64,000 bases of DNA from Bradyrhizobium amphicarpaeae (GCF_002266435.3 NZ_CP029426.2:6540001-6604000), one strand, 5' to 3'; positions 6,996 to 16,074 are shown, counted from the stretch's first letter. The notes: generated from the sequence alone by a model not told the origin. Made by a program: numbers and translations.

Positions 6996-8213
6996 ATGGA
7001 CCTCGCAGCCACCCATCAGGCCATGCAATTCGATGGCGTCCCGTTCTTTGGCCGACTGGCCCTGCGCCTTGCGTCGCAACTTCGGTGCGGCACCGTTCAC
7101 GTGCGCCTGCCCGACCACAGGATGGTGACGTTGCGTGGCCAGCTTCCGGGTCCGTCGGCCACGATCGAGCTCAATAATTACAGGTTCGCGCGCAGCCTCG
7201 TTATCGGCGGCGATATCGGCATGGCCGAGGCCTATATTCGCGGCGACTGGACCACGCCCGATCTTGCCCAGCTTCTCTACGTGCTCTGTCTCAACGAAGA
7301 TCTGGTCGACAACGCCTTTGCCGGCAACATGCTGGTCCGCCTGTGCCGGCGGGCAGTCCATCTCCTGCGCCGCAACACCCGGCAAGGATCGCGGCACAAC
7401 ATCCACCGTCACTACGATCTCGGCAACGAGTTCTTCGCGGCGTGGCTCGATTCCAGCATGACCTATTCATCGGCCTTGTTTCCGGCCGAGACAGCCGACC
7501 TTCCCGCCGCGCAAGAGCACAAATACGAGCAGCTGGCGCAGGCCATCGAATTGCAGCCCGGTCAGAGCGTGCTCGAGATCGGATGCGGCTGGGGCGGCTT
7601 TGCCGAATTCGCCGCCAAGACTTACGGCGCCAGCGTGCTCGCCCTCACGATCAGCAAGGAGCAGCATGATTTTGCCCGGCGCCGGATCCACGAGGCCGGG
7701 CTCGCCGAGAAGGTCGAGATTCGATTGCAGGATTACCGCGACCAGGACGGCCGCTTCGACCGCATCGCCTCCATCGAGATGATCGAGGCCGTCGGCGAGC
7801 AGTTCTGGCCGGCCTATTTCAATCAGCTGAACCAGCGGCTCAAGCCCGGCGGTCTCGCCGGCATCCAGGCCATCACCGTCAGCGACGAGCTCTTCGGCAG
7901 CTACCGCCAGCGCGTTGACTTCATCCAGCGCTACATCTTCCCGGGCGGCATGCTGCCGTCGACGAACATCCTGCGCGCGCTCGGCGAACGCTTTGAGATG
8001 CCGGTCATTCGCGAGCGCCTGTTCGGCCAGGACTACGCACGGACGCTCTCGCTTTGGCGCGACAATTTCAGCCAAGCCTGGACCGACCTGACCGCGCTCG
8101 GATTCGACGAGCCGTTCCGGCGGCTGTGGGAATATTATCTCTGCTACTGCGAGGCCGGGTTCAGGGCCGGGAAGATCGACGTGGGGCAACTGGTGTTTGC
8201 GCGGAGGGGGTGA
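6996..8213 (+). CDS. CFA-synthase-family SAM-dependent fatty-acyl phospholipid methyltransferase
   Basis: Protein of 405 aa. The SAM-binding motif VLEIGCGWGGFAEFA is at about 192-206, preceded by the family signature HYDLGNEFFAAWLD (about 140-153). Compared with E. coli Cfa, two bicarbonate-pocket residues are changed: Cys139 aligns with Ser159 (TYSSALF) and His266 aligns with Gln291 (AGIQAIT), while Glu239 (MIEAVG) and the Tyr317 region are kept. That suggests methyl transfer without ring closure. Last gene of the ECF-driven operon; it should act on phospholipid acyl chains at the inner membrane. Plain cyclopropane synthase activity is the alternative. Confidence 0.87.
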   Translation: MDLAATHQAMQFDGVPFFGRLALRLASQLRCGTVHVRLPDHRMVTLRGQLPGPSATIELNNYRFARSLVIGGDIGMAEAYIRGDWTTPDLAQLLYVLCLNEDLVDNAFAGNMLVRLCRRAVHLLRRNTRQGSRHNIHRHYDLGNEFFAAWLDSSMTYSSALFPAETADLPAAQEHKYEQLAQAIELQPGQSVLEIGCGWGGFAEFAAKTYGASVLALTISKEQHDFARRRIHEAGLAEKVEIRLQDYRDQDGRFDRIASIEMIEAVGEQFWPAYFNQLNQRLKPGGLAGIQAITVSDELFGSYRQRVDFIQRYIFPGGMLPSTNILRALGERFEMPVIRERLFGQDYARTLSLWRDNFSQAWTDLTALGFDEPFRRLWEYYLCYCEAGFRAGKIDVGQLVFARRG

Positions 8214-8265
8214 GGGGGTTCAGCGGACTATATTTCGAAAGCCTTGCCGGATGCAGGTTTGTCCT

Positions 8266-10743
8266 TCATGCAGCGGCTCGTTTCATTTCGAAAGAGCCGC
8301 TCGTCGCCTCTTCCAGCATAAGCTTTGTTTCCATCTGGTAGATCCATTCGACTGTTCTCTCGGGACCGCCTTCAATCACGCGATATCTGCGTGCAATCTC
8401 ACCAGCGAGGTCGATTATTTCGGAGGATATGTGCGGCTTCGCGTGCGACATTGCGCTCCAAGCCTCTTTCGCCAAGATATCTCGACCAGATGCAGCCAGC
8501 GCATGCAGGCGAATGATATTGGATACTTCGTTAGGACTCGCATCGATAGACTTAACGGCGAGAGATGGTTCTCCTGACCGTATTCTCTGTCTGCTAAAGG
8601 CAGCCGCAAACAGTCTGCGCTGTCTCGCGAATGGCGTGCGCTTCATTCCTTCTTCCAGGAGCTTCATGCTCTTGAAGGTTTGACCCTTCGATTGATACAG
8701 CATCGCCCTTAGAAAAAATCCCGTCCACTCTTCATAGCTTCGAGGCTGCCTCTCGGATATCAGACCTTCCACAGCGTGGTAATCGCCTTTTTCCAAGAGC
8801 AAAGACGCTTTTGCGTGTTTTGCACTGGCAAGGTAAGGGCGCTCCGCCAACAGGCGGTTGTAGTCACGCAGCGCCTCCTCGGGCCGATCTAACCTCCTGA
8901 GAACGTTTGCTCTCGCCATCCTAGCACTTATGGCAAACGGAAATTTCTGTAGAACGGCATCATAGGCAGCTAGTGCGTTTGGAAGCTGACCGGTAACTCG
9001 AAGAACGTCTGCATATCCCGACGCAATTGCATGATCGTAGGGAAATTTTTTAGTCGCGGCTTCCAAGAATTCTTCAAGTTCGTCAAGTCGGCCAAGGTCT
9101 CGTAACACATTTACCTTCCCAGCAACCGGACCCGAGGTAAATGGACTACGGTCAACTGCAGTTTCGAAGGCGCTCAATGCCTGAAGCAAGTCGCCTTGGG
9201 CCCTATACACCTCAGCCTTCCCACAGAGGCTAACTACATCGTTAGGGAACTCTGCTATGACTTGATCGTATAGACGGATAGCGGCATCAAACTTTCCTGC
9301 CAATTTGTATGCCGTTGCCCTTCCGTTTAGCGCGATAGTGTTCCTTCTGTCGCCTGCCTTATTGAAGCCTGCAATTGCTCGATCGAACAATCCCAAGTCC
9401 ATACACACGGACGCCAGTCCACACTGAAAAACTTGATTCAGTGGATCTTCCGCCACTAACACTTCATATTCTTTGAGAGCGAGATCGTAGAGACCTAGAT
9501 CCCGTAGGGTCTCCACAGCACCAGCTTTCGCATGCCTGACCTCGGGGTCATTTGGGAAGCTGGATACTGCCTGCAAGTACTTCTCGCGAGCCTCCGGATA
9601 ACGACCCGTGACGCGAAGCAATCTCGCTCTTGCGGTGCGCAGGAACAAAGTGTCGCTCTTCTCCTCCAGTTCGTGGACCAACTTTTCCGCATCATGCAGT
9701 CGATTGGAGCAGATTAGAGCATCGATAAGATGGGCGAAGGTTATTGCATCGTAAGGGTTTTGTTCGACAGCTTGTTCGGCCCATTCTAATTGGAGTTCCG
9801 GCACTCCCTGTTGCTTCGCCAAGATCGATAGGCGGCTCAATGACTTGCCAATTTGCTCCTTGCTCGAATTAGACGCTTGCTGTTCGATCAATTGCCTTGC
9901 AAACCTTCGCGCTCCTTCTAAATCCCGACTCTTCAGACGCTCCCTGATTGCATTCTGCTGGATGAGAACGCGTTCTAGTATCTTCCTTCCAGCCTCACCG
10001 AAAGAGCGCTCCGGGTGGTCTAGCTCATCCTCTTCCTCAAGGGCGTTTGACGGGAGGGGCTTTCGATTTGACCGCATTTCTGCGGTCCATAGTTGGATCG
10101 CATCTCGTGCACCCTCGATATGCCTGAGTTCTCCTGTGAACTTCAAAATAGCCAGATCAACCGGCTTGCCCGAACGTAGCGACAAAACTAGATCGCGCTG
10201 GAATCCAGCGGAAAACACTGCCGCTTGAAACACCTCGTACTTCGCCACCGTCTTGAATGTGCTTTTTGGAACAGCGTCCAACGCTTCTCTAACTCTAGCA
10301 ATTAGTGGTTGATCCGCTGAAAGTTGTTCGAAGAATCTAGATAGCACACGAGACGGTCGAAAAACCTCGGCGAGGGCACTCACATCACACCTTATGGGAA
10401 GCGTCGCGACATACATCGCCTTTTCAAGGCCTTCCATGACGAATGGATGATCAACTAGGGCATCGAGTAATTCTCGAAGAGTTTCAACTTCTTCGAATGG
10501 GTCCTCGAAAATCATCAAGAGAAGCCGCAAAGCACGATCGACGTCTCGCTCTAGCTTGCAAAGCGCGGCAACTTCCTTCTCTGACTTCGCTTTGATCTGT
10601 CGCACATCCGTGCAGCCTTGGAAGGCGAAGCCTACCGCCCCCCTAGGCAAAGACGTCGTATGACCGCCTAAATGATGAACAACGGTTGACTTGCCCAAAA
10701 TTGCGTAGGCGGCAGCTTGGCCTGATACCAAAGCTTCGATCAT
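8266..10743 (-). CDS. Large TPR-repeat protein of an AT-rich two-gene unit
   Basis: Protein of 825 aa, not recognised. Residues about 1-265 are a mixed N-terminal domain without familiar motifs (LGKSTVVHHLGGH near the start is not a proper P-loop). From about 330 to 700 there is a long run of 34-residue TPR-like repeats (for example YDLALKEYEVLVAEDPLN, FDAAIRLYDQVIAEFPND, LPNALAAYDAVLQKFPF, PEEALRDYNRLLAERPYL), followed by a helical C-terminus. No signal peptide or membrane helix. Its ATG overlaps the stop of the zinc-ribbon gene by 4 bp, so they are co-translated. Base composition (about 50% GC by eye) and codon use (AGA, TTA, CTA) differ from the neighbourhood, indicating transfer. Confidence 0.8.
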   Translation of the reverse strand: MIEALVSGQAAAYAILGKSTVVHHLGGHTTSLPRGAVGFAFQGCTDVRQIKAKSEKEVAALCKLERDVDRALRLLLMIFEDPFEEVETLRELLDALVDHPFVMEGLEKAMYVATLPIRCDVSALAEVFRPSRVLSRFFEQLSADQPLIARVREALDAVPKSTFKTVAKYEVFQAAVFSAGFQRDLVLSLRSGKPVDLAILKFTGELRHIEGARDAIQLWTAEMRSNRKPLPSNALEEEDELDHPERSFGEAGRKILERVLIQQNAIRERLKSRDLEGARRFARQLIEQQASNSSKEQIGKSLSRLSILAKQQGVPELQLEWAEQAVEQNPYDAITFAHLIDALICSNRLHDAEKLVHELEEKSDTLFLRTARARLLRVTGRYPEAREKYLQAVSSFPNDPEVRHAKAGAVETLRDLGLYDLALKEYEVLVAEDPLNQVFQCGLASVCMDLGLFDRAIAGFNKAGDRRNTIALNGRATAYKLAGKFDAAIRLYDQVIAEFPNDVVSLCGKAEVYRAQGDLLQALSAFETAVDRSPFTSGPVAGKVNVLRDLGRLDELEEFLEAATKKFPYDHAIASGYADVLRVTGQLPNALAAYDAVLQKFPFAISARMARANVLRRLDRPEEALRDYNRLLAERPYLASAKHAKASLLLEKGDYHAVEGLISERQPRSYEEWTGFFLRAMLYQSKGQTFKSMKLLEEGMKRTPFARQRRLFAAAFSRQRIRSGEPSLAVKSIDASPNEVSNIIRLHALAASGRDILAKEAWSAMSHAKPHISSEIIDLAGEIARRYRVIEGGPERTVEWIYQMETKLMLEEATSGSFEMKRAAA

Positions 10744-11588
10744 ATTTCTTCTACCGTCGCACCAAGCGACTTCAATTTTCGCTTGCAGTCATTCCAAATC
10801 GCACGGTCGTACTGATCGGTGGGGTTTGGGCCGACCACTCTCTCTATTGCTCTCTTGTGAAGCATTCCATAAATATGAACCTCTATAAAATCACAATCAG
10901 CGTCATCACGATTGGCTCCCATTAGGATCGTGATGAAGTCATTTTCCCGCGTAGCTGGCGAAATTTTATGTGCCAGCTTGGCTTCAGCAAGCATCCCTCG
11001 TTGCAGCCAAGTAGCTCGATAGCCTAATGGGGGTTGCTGACTAGAAAAGACGTGATGTTTTGGATTGAATACGAACGGATTTTCCTCGAAAACACTCGCC
11101 CTATCTTGGATTAATTGCTCGCGAAGTACTACGCAGTATGCCCCGTAATATGTCAGACCGCGTTGGTCTAAGCTCAGAGCGGCAAATTTCAGTTCGGTGA
11201 AATAGATTGGATTAACTGTGTTCTCCGCCGCAATTCGTTGCTGATCCCACACGTTATCCCGAGCTAGCAGCGAATGATCCCGGATCTGCGGGTGAAACGA
11301 CAAGAAGTACGGGCTATCTGAAGAAAGCCAGGAGTGAATTGTCGTAAGCTTTCTGTTCATCACGGCCTTTGAGGCGCCAACCTTCTGAACAAAGCTGTCA
11401 AGAACAGCCGTCGCGCCCCTTATTTCGGCAGACGCTCGCGCCTGCCTCACCCTCTCAATCAGCGCTTCGCTTTCGTCTGCCCTTTGCGATCGTCTGACAT
11501 TTGGGAAACCAACGTCACGCTCGCAAACACTGCAGTACCGCAATTCCTGCGCAACAGGCTCATTGCATCCTGTACAAAGGAAAGTCAC
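10740..11588 (-). CDS. Zinc-ribbon protein, first gene of the AT-rich two-gene unit
   Basis: Protein of 282 aa, not recognised as a whole. A four-cysteine zinc ribbon is at the N-terminus (Cys5, Cys8, Cys19, Cys22: CTGC and CSVC). A helical linker follows (35-90), then an alpha/beta domain of about 95-282. Within it RGLTYYGAYCVVL (143-155), RASVFEENP (163-171) and DFIEVHIYG (233-241) resemble the strand order of DUF3626-like ADP-ribosyltransferase relatives, a weak hint only. It lies between tRNA-Phe (same strand) and the TPR gene, shares their low GC, and is coupled to the TPR gene by an ATGA overlap. The pair may form an effector/sensor module, but function is unknown. Confidence 0.75.
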   Translation of the reverse strand: MTFLCTGCNEPVAQELRYCSVCERDVGFPNVRRSQRADESEALIERVRQARASAEIRGATAVLDSFVQKVGASKAVMNRKLTTIHSWLSSDSPYFLSFHPQIRDHSLLARDNVWDQQRIAAENTVNPIYFTELKFAALSLDQRGLTYYGAYCVVLREQLIQDRASVFEENPFVFNPKHHVFSSQQPPLGYRATWLQRGMLAEAKLAHKISPATRENDFITILMGANRDDADCDFIEVHIYGMLHKRAIERVVGPNPTDQYDRAIWNDCKRKLKSLGATVEEI

Positions 11589-11729
11589 CCCGCCCCCACG
11601 GTGCTGTTTCAGTCTGAACAGTGCTGAGAATTTAGACTATATGCAACCGTAAATCGCGATACGCGCGCGACGCGCATTTTGCCTTGAGTTCCCGACCATC
11701 AACTGCAGCATATCAGCGACAGTGGAAAA

Positions 11730-11805
11730 TGGTGCCCAGGGGCGGAATCGAACCACCGACACTGCGATTTTCAGTCGCATGCTCTACCAACTGAGCTACC
11801 TGGGC
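11730..11805 (-). tRNA. tRNA-Phe (anticodon GAA)
   Basis: On the minus strand a 76-nt cloverleaf with encoded CCA: acceptor GCCCAGG pairs with the 3' segment before ACCA, D-arm AGCTCAGTTGGTAGAGC, anticodon arm GCGACTGAAAATCGC (loop CTGAAAA, anticodon GAA), T-arm with GGTTCGATTCC. The AT-rich two-gene unit begins about 140 bp beyond its 3' end, a common position for integrated DNA, but no second copy of the tRNA 3' end was found at the far side of that unit. Confidence 0.97.
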
Positions 11806-11979
11806 GCGCTCCAAGAGAGGGGCCAAAGCCCATCGAGCGGGCGGTTTATAGTGGGCTAGGGGCGGCCTGTCCACCCGGCTTCGCCAAGTGGCTTCGCCGG
11901 GCGCGGCCCGGCTGTGCACAAGCTGCCGCGGCTGGCGCGCGGCGGGGCGCATGATCAGATAACTCATTGATGTCGTTAT

Positions 11980-12162
11980 TCATTCTACGTCGTCGACTTC
12001 GTCGTCGCGGCCGGGGATGACGTAGGAGCCTTTCAGCCAGCGGTTCAGGTCGACGTCGCGGCAGCGCGACGAGCAGAACGGACGGGTCGCCTCGGACTGC
12101 GGCTTGCCGCAGATCGGGCAGGTCTTGAGCGGGCTGGCGGGCTTTTTGACGGGGTCGTCCAT
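11980..12162 (-). CDS. yacG: DNA gyrase inhibitor YacG family zinc protein
   Basis: Protein of 60 aa with the YacG zinc site Cys15-x2-Cys18 (CPIC) and Cys30-x3-Cys34 (FCSSRC), then the family residues RDVDLNRWL, an essentially full-length match. In E. coli YacG binds the GyrB C-terminus and inhibits gyrase. The acidic tail (RDDEVDDVE) is typical of alphaproteobacterial copies. It lies downstream of maf and upstream of tRNA-Phe, the usual Rhizobiales arrangement. Confidence 0.93.
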   Translation of the reverse strand: MDDPVKKPASPLKTCPICGKPQSEATRPFCSSRCRDVDLNRWLKGSYVIPGRDDEVDDVE

Positions 12163-12298
12163 GATGTCGGCAGTTTGCGGGGTGTGAAGGGGTTCAAGAG
12201 CCTGTCGGGCAACGGTTCCGCGGGCGGCGGCGCTTGCGCCCCGTCAGGCCATTCTACTGTGCATGGGGTTGTTTTCGCGATTTTGTTCGGCGAGCGGC

Positions 12299-12928
12299 TC
12301 ACACCGCGGTGGCGTTGAGCCAGCCGAAGCGGATCGGAAAGCCCTCGCCGCCGAGCAGCGTGGTGGTCTCGTAGAGCGGCAGGCCGACGACGTTGGTGTA
12401 GGACCCCACCATCTTCACCACGAAGGAGCCGGCGATGCCCTGCACGGCGTAGCCGCCGGCTTTGCCGCGCCATTCGCCGGAGCCGATATAGGCCTGGATG
12501 TCGTCTTCCGAGAGCCGCTTGAAGCGGACGCGGGTCTCGACCAGGCGCTGGCGGAACGCCTCCCGCGGCGTCACTAGGGTGATCGCGGTGTAGACGCGGT
12601 GGTTGCGGCCCGACAGCAGGCGCAGGCATTGCGCGGCTTCATCCACCAGATTGGCCTTGGGCAGGATGCGGCGGCCGACCGCGACCACCGTGTCGGCGGC
12701 GAGGATGAAGGCGCCGCGCAGCTCGTCGTCGAGCTGCACCGATTTGAGCGCCGCGTCGGCCTTGGCCCGCGCGAGCCGGTTGGCGCAGGCGCGCGGCAGC
12801 TCGCCCCGCTTCGGCGTCTCATCGACGTCGGCCGGCCGGAGCGCATCCGGCTCGATGCCGGCCTGGTTGAGCAGCGACAGGCGCCGCGGCGAACCGGAGG
12901 CAAGTACGAATTTGGGGCGGCCAAGCAT
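12299..12928 (-). CDS. maf: Maf-family nucleotide pyrophosphatase
   Basis: Protein of 209 aa hydrolysing non-canonical or excess NTPs to NMP and diphosphate. It has the N-terminal [12 protein letters not shown] loop (8-19), the catalytic-base motif [10 protein letters not shown] (about 75-84) and the KAGGYAVQG segment (about 158-166), all hallmarks of Maf. The last is the dTTP/UTP-type (YhdE) sequence. Located between the LMW phosphatase and yacG on the same strand. The stretch upstream, where infA is found in related genomes, is empty here. Confidence 0.92.
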   Translation of the reverse strand: MLGRPKFVLASGSPRRLSLLNQAGIEPDALRPADVDETPKRGELPRACANRLARAKADAALKSVQLDDELRGAFILAADTVVAVGRRILPKANLVDEAAQCLRLLSGRNHRVYTAITLVTPREAFRQRLVETRVRFKRLSEDDIQAYIGSGEWRGKAGGYAVQGIAGSFVVKMVGSYTNVVGLPLYETTTLLGGEGFPIRFGWLNATAV

Positions 12929-13086
12929 CAGGTGATTTGGGGGAATGAGCAGGGGGTGAATTGCGCGCGGAACCTATCGGAAGGGGGCTGATTTCACAAC
13001 CCGGGAACCCCGGGTTTGACGATTCGAGGTTTCCGACCACGCATCTGCCTGCGCTCTGTGACGCGGGTGTTACGCAAGGCCTCGTG

Positions 13087-13554
13087 TCAGACTGGCGCCG
13101 AGCCCAATTTCGCGAAGCGCCTGCGGATGCGCATCAAGAGCTGATCGCAGACCTCGCGATAGGCGGCGAGCTTCTGGTCGCGGCTGCCCTCGATGGTGGT
13201 GGGGTCCTGCGTCGGCCAGTATTCGACGTCGGCCGCCAGCGTCCGCGTCAGCTCCAGCGCCTTGTGGTGCGCCTCCGGCGAGAGCGTGATGATGAGGTCG
13301 AAATTCAGCCCCTCCCAGTCCTCGAGCTCCTCGAAGGTCTGCGGCTTGTGGGCGGAGATGTCCTGGCCGAGCTCGGCCATCACCGACACCGCGAACGGAT
13401 CAAGCTCGCCTTTCCGCGCCCCGGCCGACTTCACGTAGAGGCCTTGCGGAAACATGTGCTGCAGCAGGCTCTCGGCCATCGGCGAACGCACGCTGTTCAT
13501 CGCACAGGCGAACAGCACGGACTGCGGACTGCTTGCGCGTGGCGGCGCAGCCAT
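13087..13554 (-). CDS. Low-molecular-weight protein tyrosine phosphatase family protein
   Basis: Protein of 155 aa with the P-loop C17-AMNSV-R23-S (C-x5-R) and a C-terminal general-acid loop WPTQDPT, the same fold as LMW-PTP and arsenate reductases. Genes of this family sit next to UPF0262 and hisD throughout the Rhizobiales. That housekeeping context makes a phosphatase role more likely than arsenate detoxification; no arsB or arsR lies nearby. Start at 13554 (MAAPPRASSPQSVLFACAMNS) gives the usual short N-terminal extension. Confidence 0.85.
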   Translation of the reverse strand: MAAPPRASSPQSVLFACAMNSVRSPMAESLLQHMFPQGLYVKSAGARKGELDPFAVSVMAELGQDISAHKPQTFEELEDWEGLNFDLIITLSPEAHHKALELTRTLAADVEYWPTQDPTTIEGSRDQKLAAYREVCDQLLMRIRRRFAKLGSAPV

Positions 13555-13575
13555 CGCTTACGCTCTGTTATTTTT

Positions 13576-13624
13576 GCGCATGATCCGATCCGAAAACCGG
13601 TTCCCACTTTTCGGGATCATGCGC
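13576..13624. repeat. Rhizobial palindromic repeat (GCGCATGATCC...GGATCATGCGC type)
   Basis: Imperfect inverted repeat: GCGCATGATCC at the left, GGATCATGCGC at the right, with the internal GAAAACCGGTTCCC block. This family of short palindromes is widely scattered between genes of Bradyrhizobium and related genera. It fills the gap between the UPF0262 stop and the LMW-PTP gene and may act as a transcription barrier or RNA-stability element. Confidence 0.75.
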
Positions 13625-14122
13625 TTACCCCTTCCAATGCAGGACGGTAATGAGCGTGAACAGCCGGCGCGAAGTCTCGAAATCGACCCGCACCTTGCCC
13701 TTCAGCCGCTCCTGCAGCGTGCGCGATCCCTCGTCATGGATGCCGCGGCGGCCCATGTCGATGGCCTCGATCTTGTCGGGGGTCGCGGTGCGGATCGCCT
13801 GGTAATAGCTGTCGCAGATCATGAAATAGTCCTTCACGATCCGCCGGAACGGCGTCAGCGACAACAGATGCGCGACCACGGGCGTGCCGTCCTCGCGGCG
13901 GATGTCGAACATCAGGCGGTTGCCGGTGATGCCGAGATGCAGCGTGAACGGGCCCTGCCCTTCCGCGCCGTCGGGCGCGAACAGGTTCTGCTCGATCAGG
14001 TCGTAGATCGCAATCGCGCGCTCGTGCTCGATGTCGGGCCCGGAACGGCCGATCGAGTCCTCGTCGAGCGTGACGCCGACGATGCGATTGCTGGAGTCGT
14101 CCTGTTCGGGCAGCTCTGTCAT
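13625..14122 (-). CDS. UPF0262 family protein
   Basis: Protein of 165 aa recognised by [31 protein letters not shown] at the N-terminus, [24 protein letters not shown] in the middle and [13 protein letters not shown] near the end, typical of the UPF0262 family restricted to Alphaproteobacteria. Soluble, function unknown. Its ATG overlaps the hisD stop (4 bp, ATGA), so it is translationally coupled to histidinol dehydrogenase, as in other Rhizobiales. Confidence 0.92.
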   Translation of the reverse strand: MTELPEQDDSSNRIVGVTLDEDSIGRSGPDIEHERAIAIYDLIEQNLFAPDGAEGQGPFTLHLGITGNRLMFDIRREDGTPVVAHLLSLTPFRRIVKDYFMICDSYYQAIRTATPDKIEAIDMGRRGIHDEGSRTLQERLKGKVRVDFETSRRLFTLITVLHWKG

Positions 14123-15414
14123 GACAGATTGAGGCGCAATCCAATCGAACGCGAATGGGCGTCAAGCCCCTCGGCCTTGCCGAGCGTCATCGCGGCAGGT
14201 CCGAGTGCACGCAGTTGATCCGGGCCGCATTTCAGGATCGAGGTGCGCTTGATGAAGTCGTGCACCGACAGGCCCGAGGAGAATCGCGCCGAGCGCGCCG
14301 TCGGCAGCACGTGGTTGGAGCCGCCGACATAATCACCGATCGCCTCCGGCGTATGCGGCCCGAGGAACACCGCGCCGGCATTGCGTATCTTCGCGGCCAG
14401 CGCGTCGGGATCCACGGTCATGATCTCGAGATGCTCGGCGGCGATGGCGTCCGCGAGCGGAATGGCGTCGGTGAGGTTCTTCACCATGATGACGGCGCCG
14501 AAATCGGCCCAGGAGCTGGCTGCGATCGCGGCGCGCGGCAGCGTCTTCAGCTGCGCCTCGACCGCCTTCTCGACGTCGGCGGCAAGGCGCGCGGAATCGG
14601 TGATCAGGATCGACTGCGCGCTGGCATCGTGCTCGGCCTGTGCGAGGAGATCGGCGGCGATCCAGTCGGCATTGCCGGTGTCGTCGGCGATCACCAGCAC
14701 CTCGGAGGGACCTGCGATCATGTCGATGCCGACCTTGCCGAACACCAGCCGCTTGGCGGCGGCGACATAGGCGTTGCCGGGGCCGACGATCTTTGCGACT
14801 GGCGCAATCGTCGCGGTGCCGTGCGCCAGCGCCGCCACGGCTTGCGCGCCGCCGACGCGATAGATCTCGGTGACGCCGCCGAGATACGCCGCCGCCAGCA
14901 CCAGCGGATTGAGCTTGCCGTCCGGCGAAGGCACCACCATCACGAGGCGCGAGACGCCGGCGACCCTCGCAGGCACCGCGTTCATGAGCACCGAGGACGG
15001 ATAGGCCGCGGTGCCGCCGGGTACATAGAGGCCGGCCGATTCGATCGCGGTGTAGCGCCAGCCGAGTTCGACGCCGAGCGCGTCGGTGAAGCGCTCGTCC
15101 TGCGGCAGCTGCCGGCGGTGATAGGTCTCGATGCGGTCCCGCGCGAGCTTGAGCGCATCCAGCGTCGCAGGCTCGCAGGCCTTGGTCGCCGCCTCGATCT
15201 CGTCGCCGGTAATGCGCAGGCCGGATGCGTCAAGCTTCAGGCGGTCGAACTTGGCGGTGGCCTCCAGCAGCGCTGCATCGCCCCGCCTGGCCACGTCGTC
15301 GACGATCGCGCGCGCGGCGGCTTCGACGTCGGCCGAGACCTCGCGCTTGGCGGCGAGGAAGGCCGCGAATCGCTGGTCAAAATCGGCGCTGCTGCGGTCG
15401 AGGCGAACGGGCAT
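14119..15414 (-). CDS. hisD: Histidinol dehydrogenase
   Basis: Protein of 431 aa catalysing the last two steps of histidine synthesis (L-histidinol to L-histidine, two NAD+ reduced). Visible family features: [26 protein letters not shown]-site segment [34 protein letters not shown], the catalytic Glu-His in AAEHLEI and the zinc-ligand region [11 protein letters not shown]. The length fits the family when started at 15414 (MPVRLDRSS); the Met at 15474 adds a 20-residue non-conserved extension. Cytoplasmic; first gene of the hisD-UPF0262 unit. Confidence 0.96.
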   Translation of the reverse strand: MPVRLDRSSADFDQRFAAFLAAKREVSADVEAAARAIVDDVARRGDAALLEATAKFDRLKLDASGLRITGDEIEAATKACEPATLDALKLARDRIETYHRRQLPQDERFTDALGVELGWRYTAIESAGLYVPGGTAAYPSSVLMNAVPARVAGVSRLVMVVPSPDGKLNPLVLAAAYLGGVTEIYRVGGAQAVAALAHGTATIAPVAKIVGPGNAYVAAAKRLVFGKVGIDMIAGPSEVLVIADDTGNADWIAADLLAQAEHDASAQSILITDSARLAADVEKAVEAQLKTLPRAAIAASSWADFGAVIMVKNLTDAIPLADAIAAEHLEIMTVDPDALAAKIRNAGAVFLGPHTPEAIGDYVGGSNHVLPTARSARFSSGLSVHDFIKRTSILKCGPDQLRALGPAAMTLGKAEGLDAHSRSIGLRLNLS

Positions 15415-15561
15415 GTCTGGCTTGGCTTCCGGCTGGTCGTTGGGGCGGATTGGCGCACCATGTCCCCTGCTCAATGGCGCGGCGGGGAAGCGGCGTCAAC
15501 CCTCGCAAGCCGGCCGTTCGGGCACGGGCCCGAGGCGACGCGGCTGGCATACCGGGGGTCC

Positions 15562-16017
15562 TCACAGCTCCCCCTCGATCTCCAGCCCCGTTCCCAGCAC
15601 GTCGTCCCCGAGGTCCGTCAGCTCGCATTCGAGGCATTCGACGTCGAGCCGGACGGCGCCGCCTTCCGCGAACAACAGCAGGGCGCTGCCGCCGGGCTCC
15701 CTCTCAAGCCCATCCCTCGGGTGAAATTCGATGCCGACGAGGTCCATGACCTTCTCGGGCGCAGCCAAATCGATGTTGCGCGCCTTGCAGGCAAGGACGC
15801 GGTCGAAGCGCAGCGCAGAGACCAGCCGGCGCGGCTCGGTCTGTCCTTCCAGCGTCTGCTCCCAGTCCAGCCGGCTCATGCCGACCACGAGCCGCTTCTC
15901 GCTCTGCCGCCAGATGATGTCGGAGACCTGGACCCGGGCATCCTGGACATGGGTCGAGATCACGGCGAGATCGTCGGCGTCGAGGGCGATCAGTTTGAGC
16001 TGGGGCGACATCGCCAA
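15562..16017 (-). CDS. DUF2948 family protein
   Basis: Protein of 151 aa with the DUF2948 pattern LKLIALDADDLAVISTHVQDARV, DIIW(R), ALRFDRVLACKARNID and LLLFAEGGAVRLDVECLEC. Soluble and acidic; no known function. It is normally encoded between murA and hisD in Rhizobiales. Here hisD is in place on one side, but murA is absent on the other and a degraded epimerase follows instead. Confidence 0.9.
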   Translation of the reverse strand: MAMSPQLKLIALDADDLAVISTHVQDARVQVSDIIWRQSEKRLVVGMSRLDWEQTLEGQTEPRRLVSALRFDRVLACKARNIDLAAPEKVMDLVGIEFHPRDGLEREPGGSALLLFAEGGAVRLDVECLECELTDLGDDVLGTGLEIEGEL

Positions 16018-16074
16018 CGCTTTCTCCTCTGGAGGTGGACAGGCCTCAACGCGCGCGGGCCGCGATATTTCCGC

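Noticed and set aside
8266..10743. P-loop ATPase reading of LGKSTVVHH at the TPR protein N-terminus
   Set aside because: It lacks the GxxxxGK spacing (AYAILGKST), and no Walker B follows, so a nucleotide-binding claim is not supported.
8214..11730. Attachment-site duplication flanking the AT-rich unit (integration at tRNA-Phe)
   Set aside because: I compared the tRNA 3' end with the DNA near 8214-8266 and saw no copy, and there is no integrase. Transfer is still likely from composition, but not by this mechanism on present evidence.
11713..11967. 84-codon frame across tRNA-Phe
   Set aside because: It reads through the tRNA gene; the tRNA explains the conservation.
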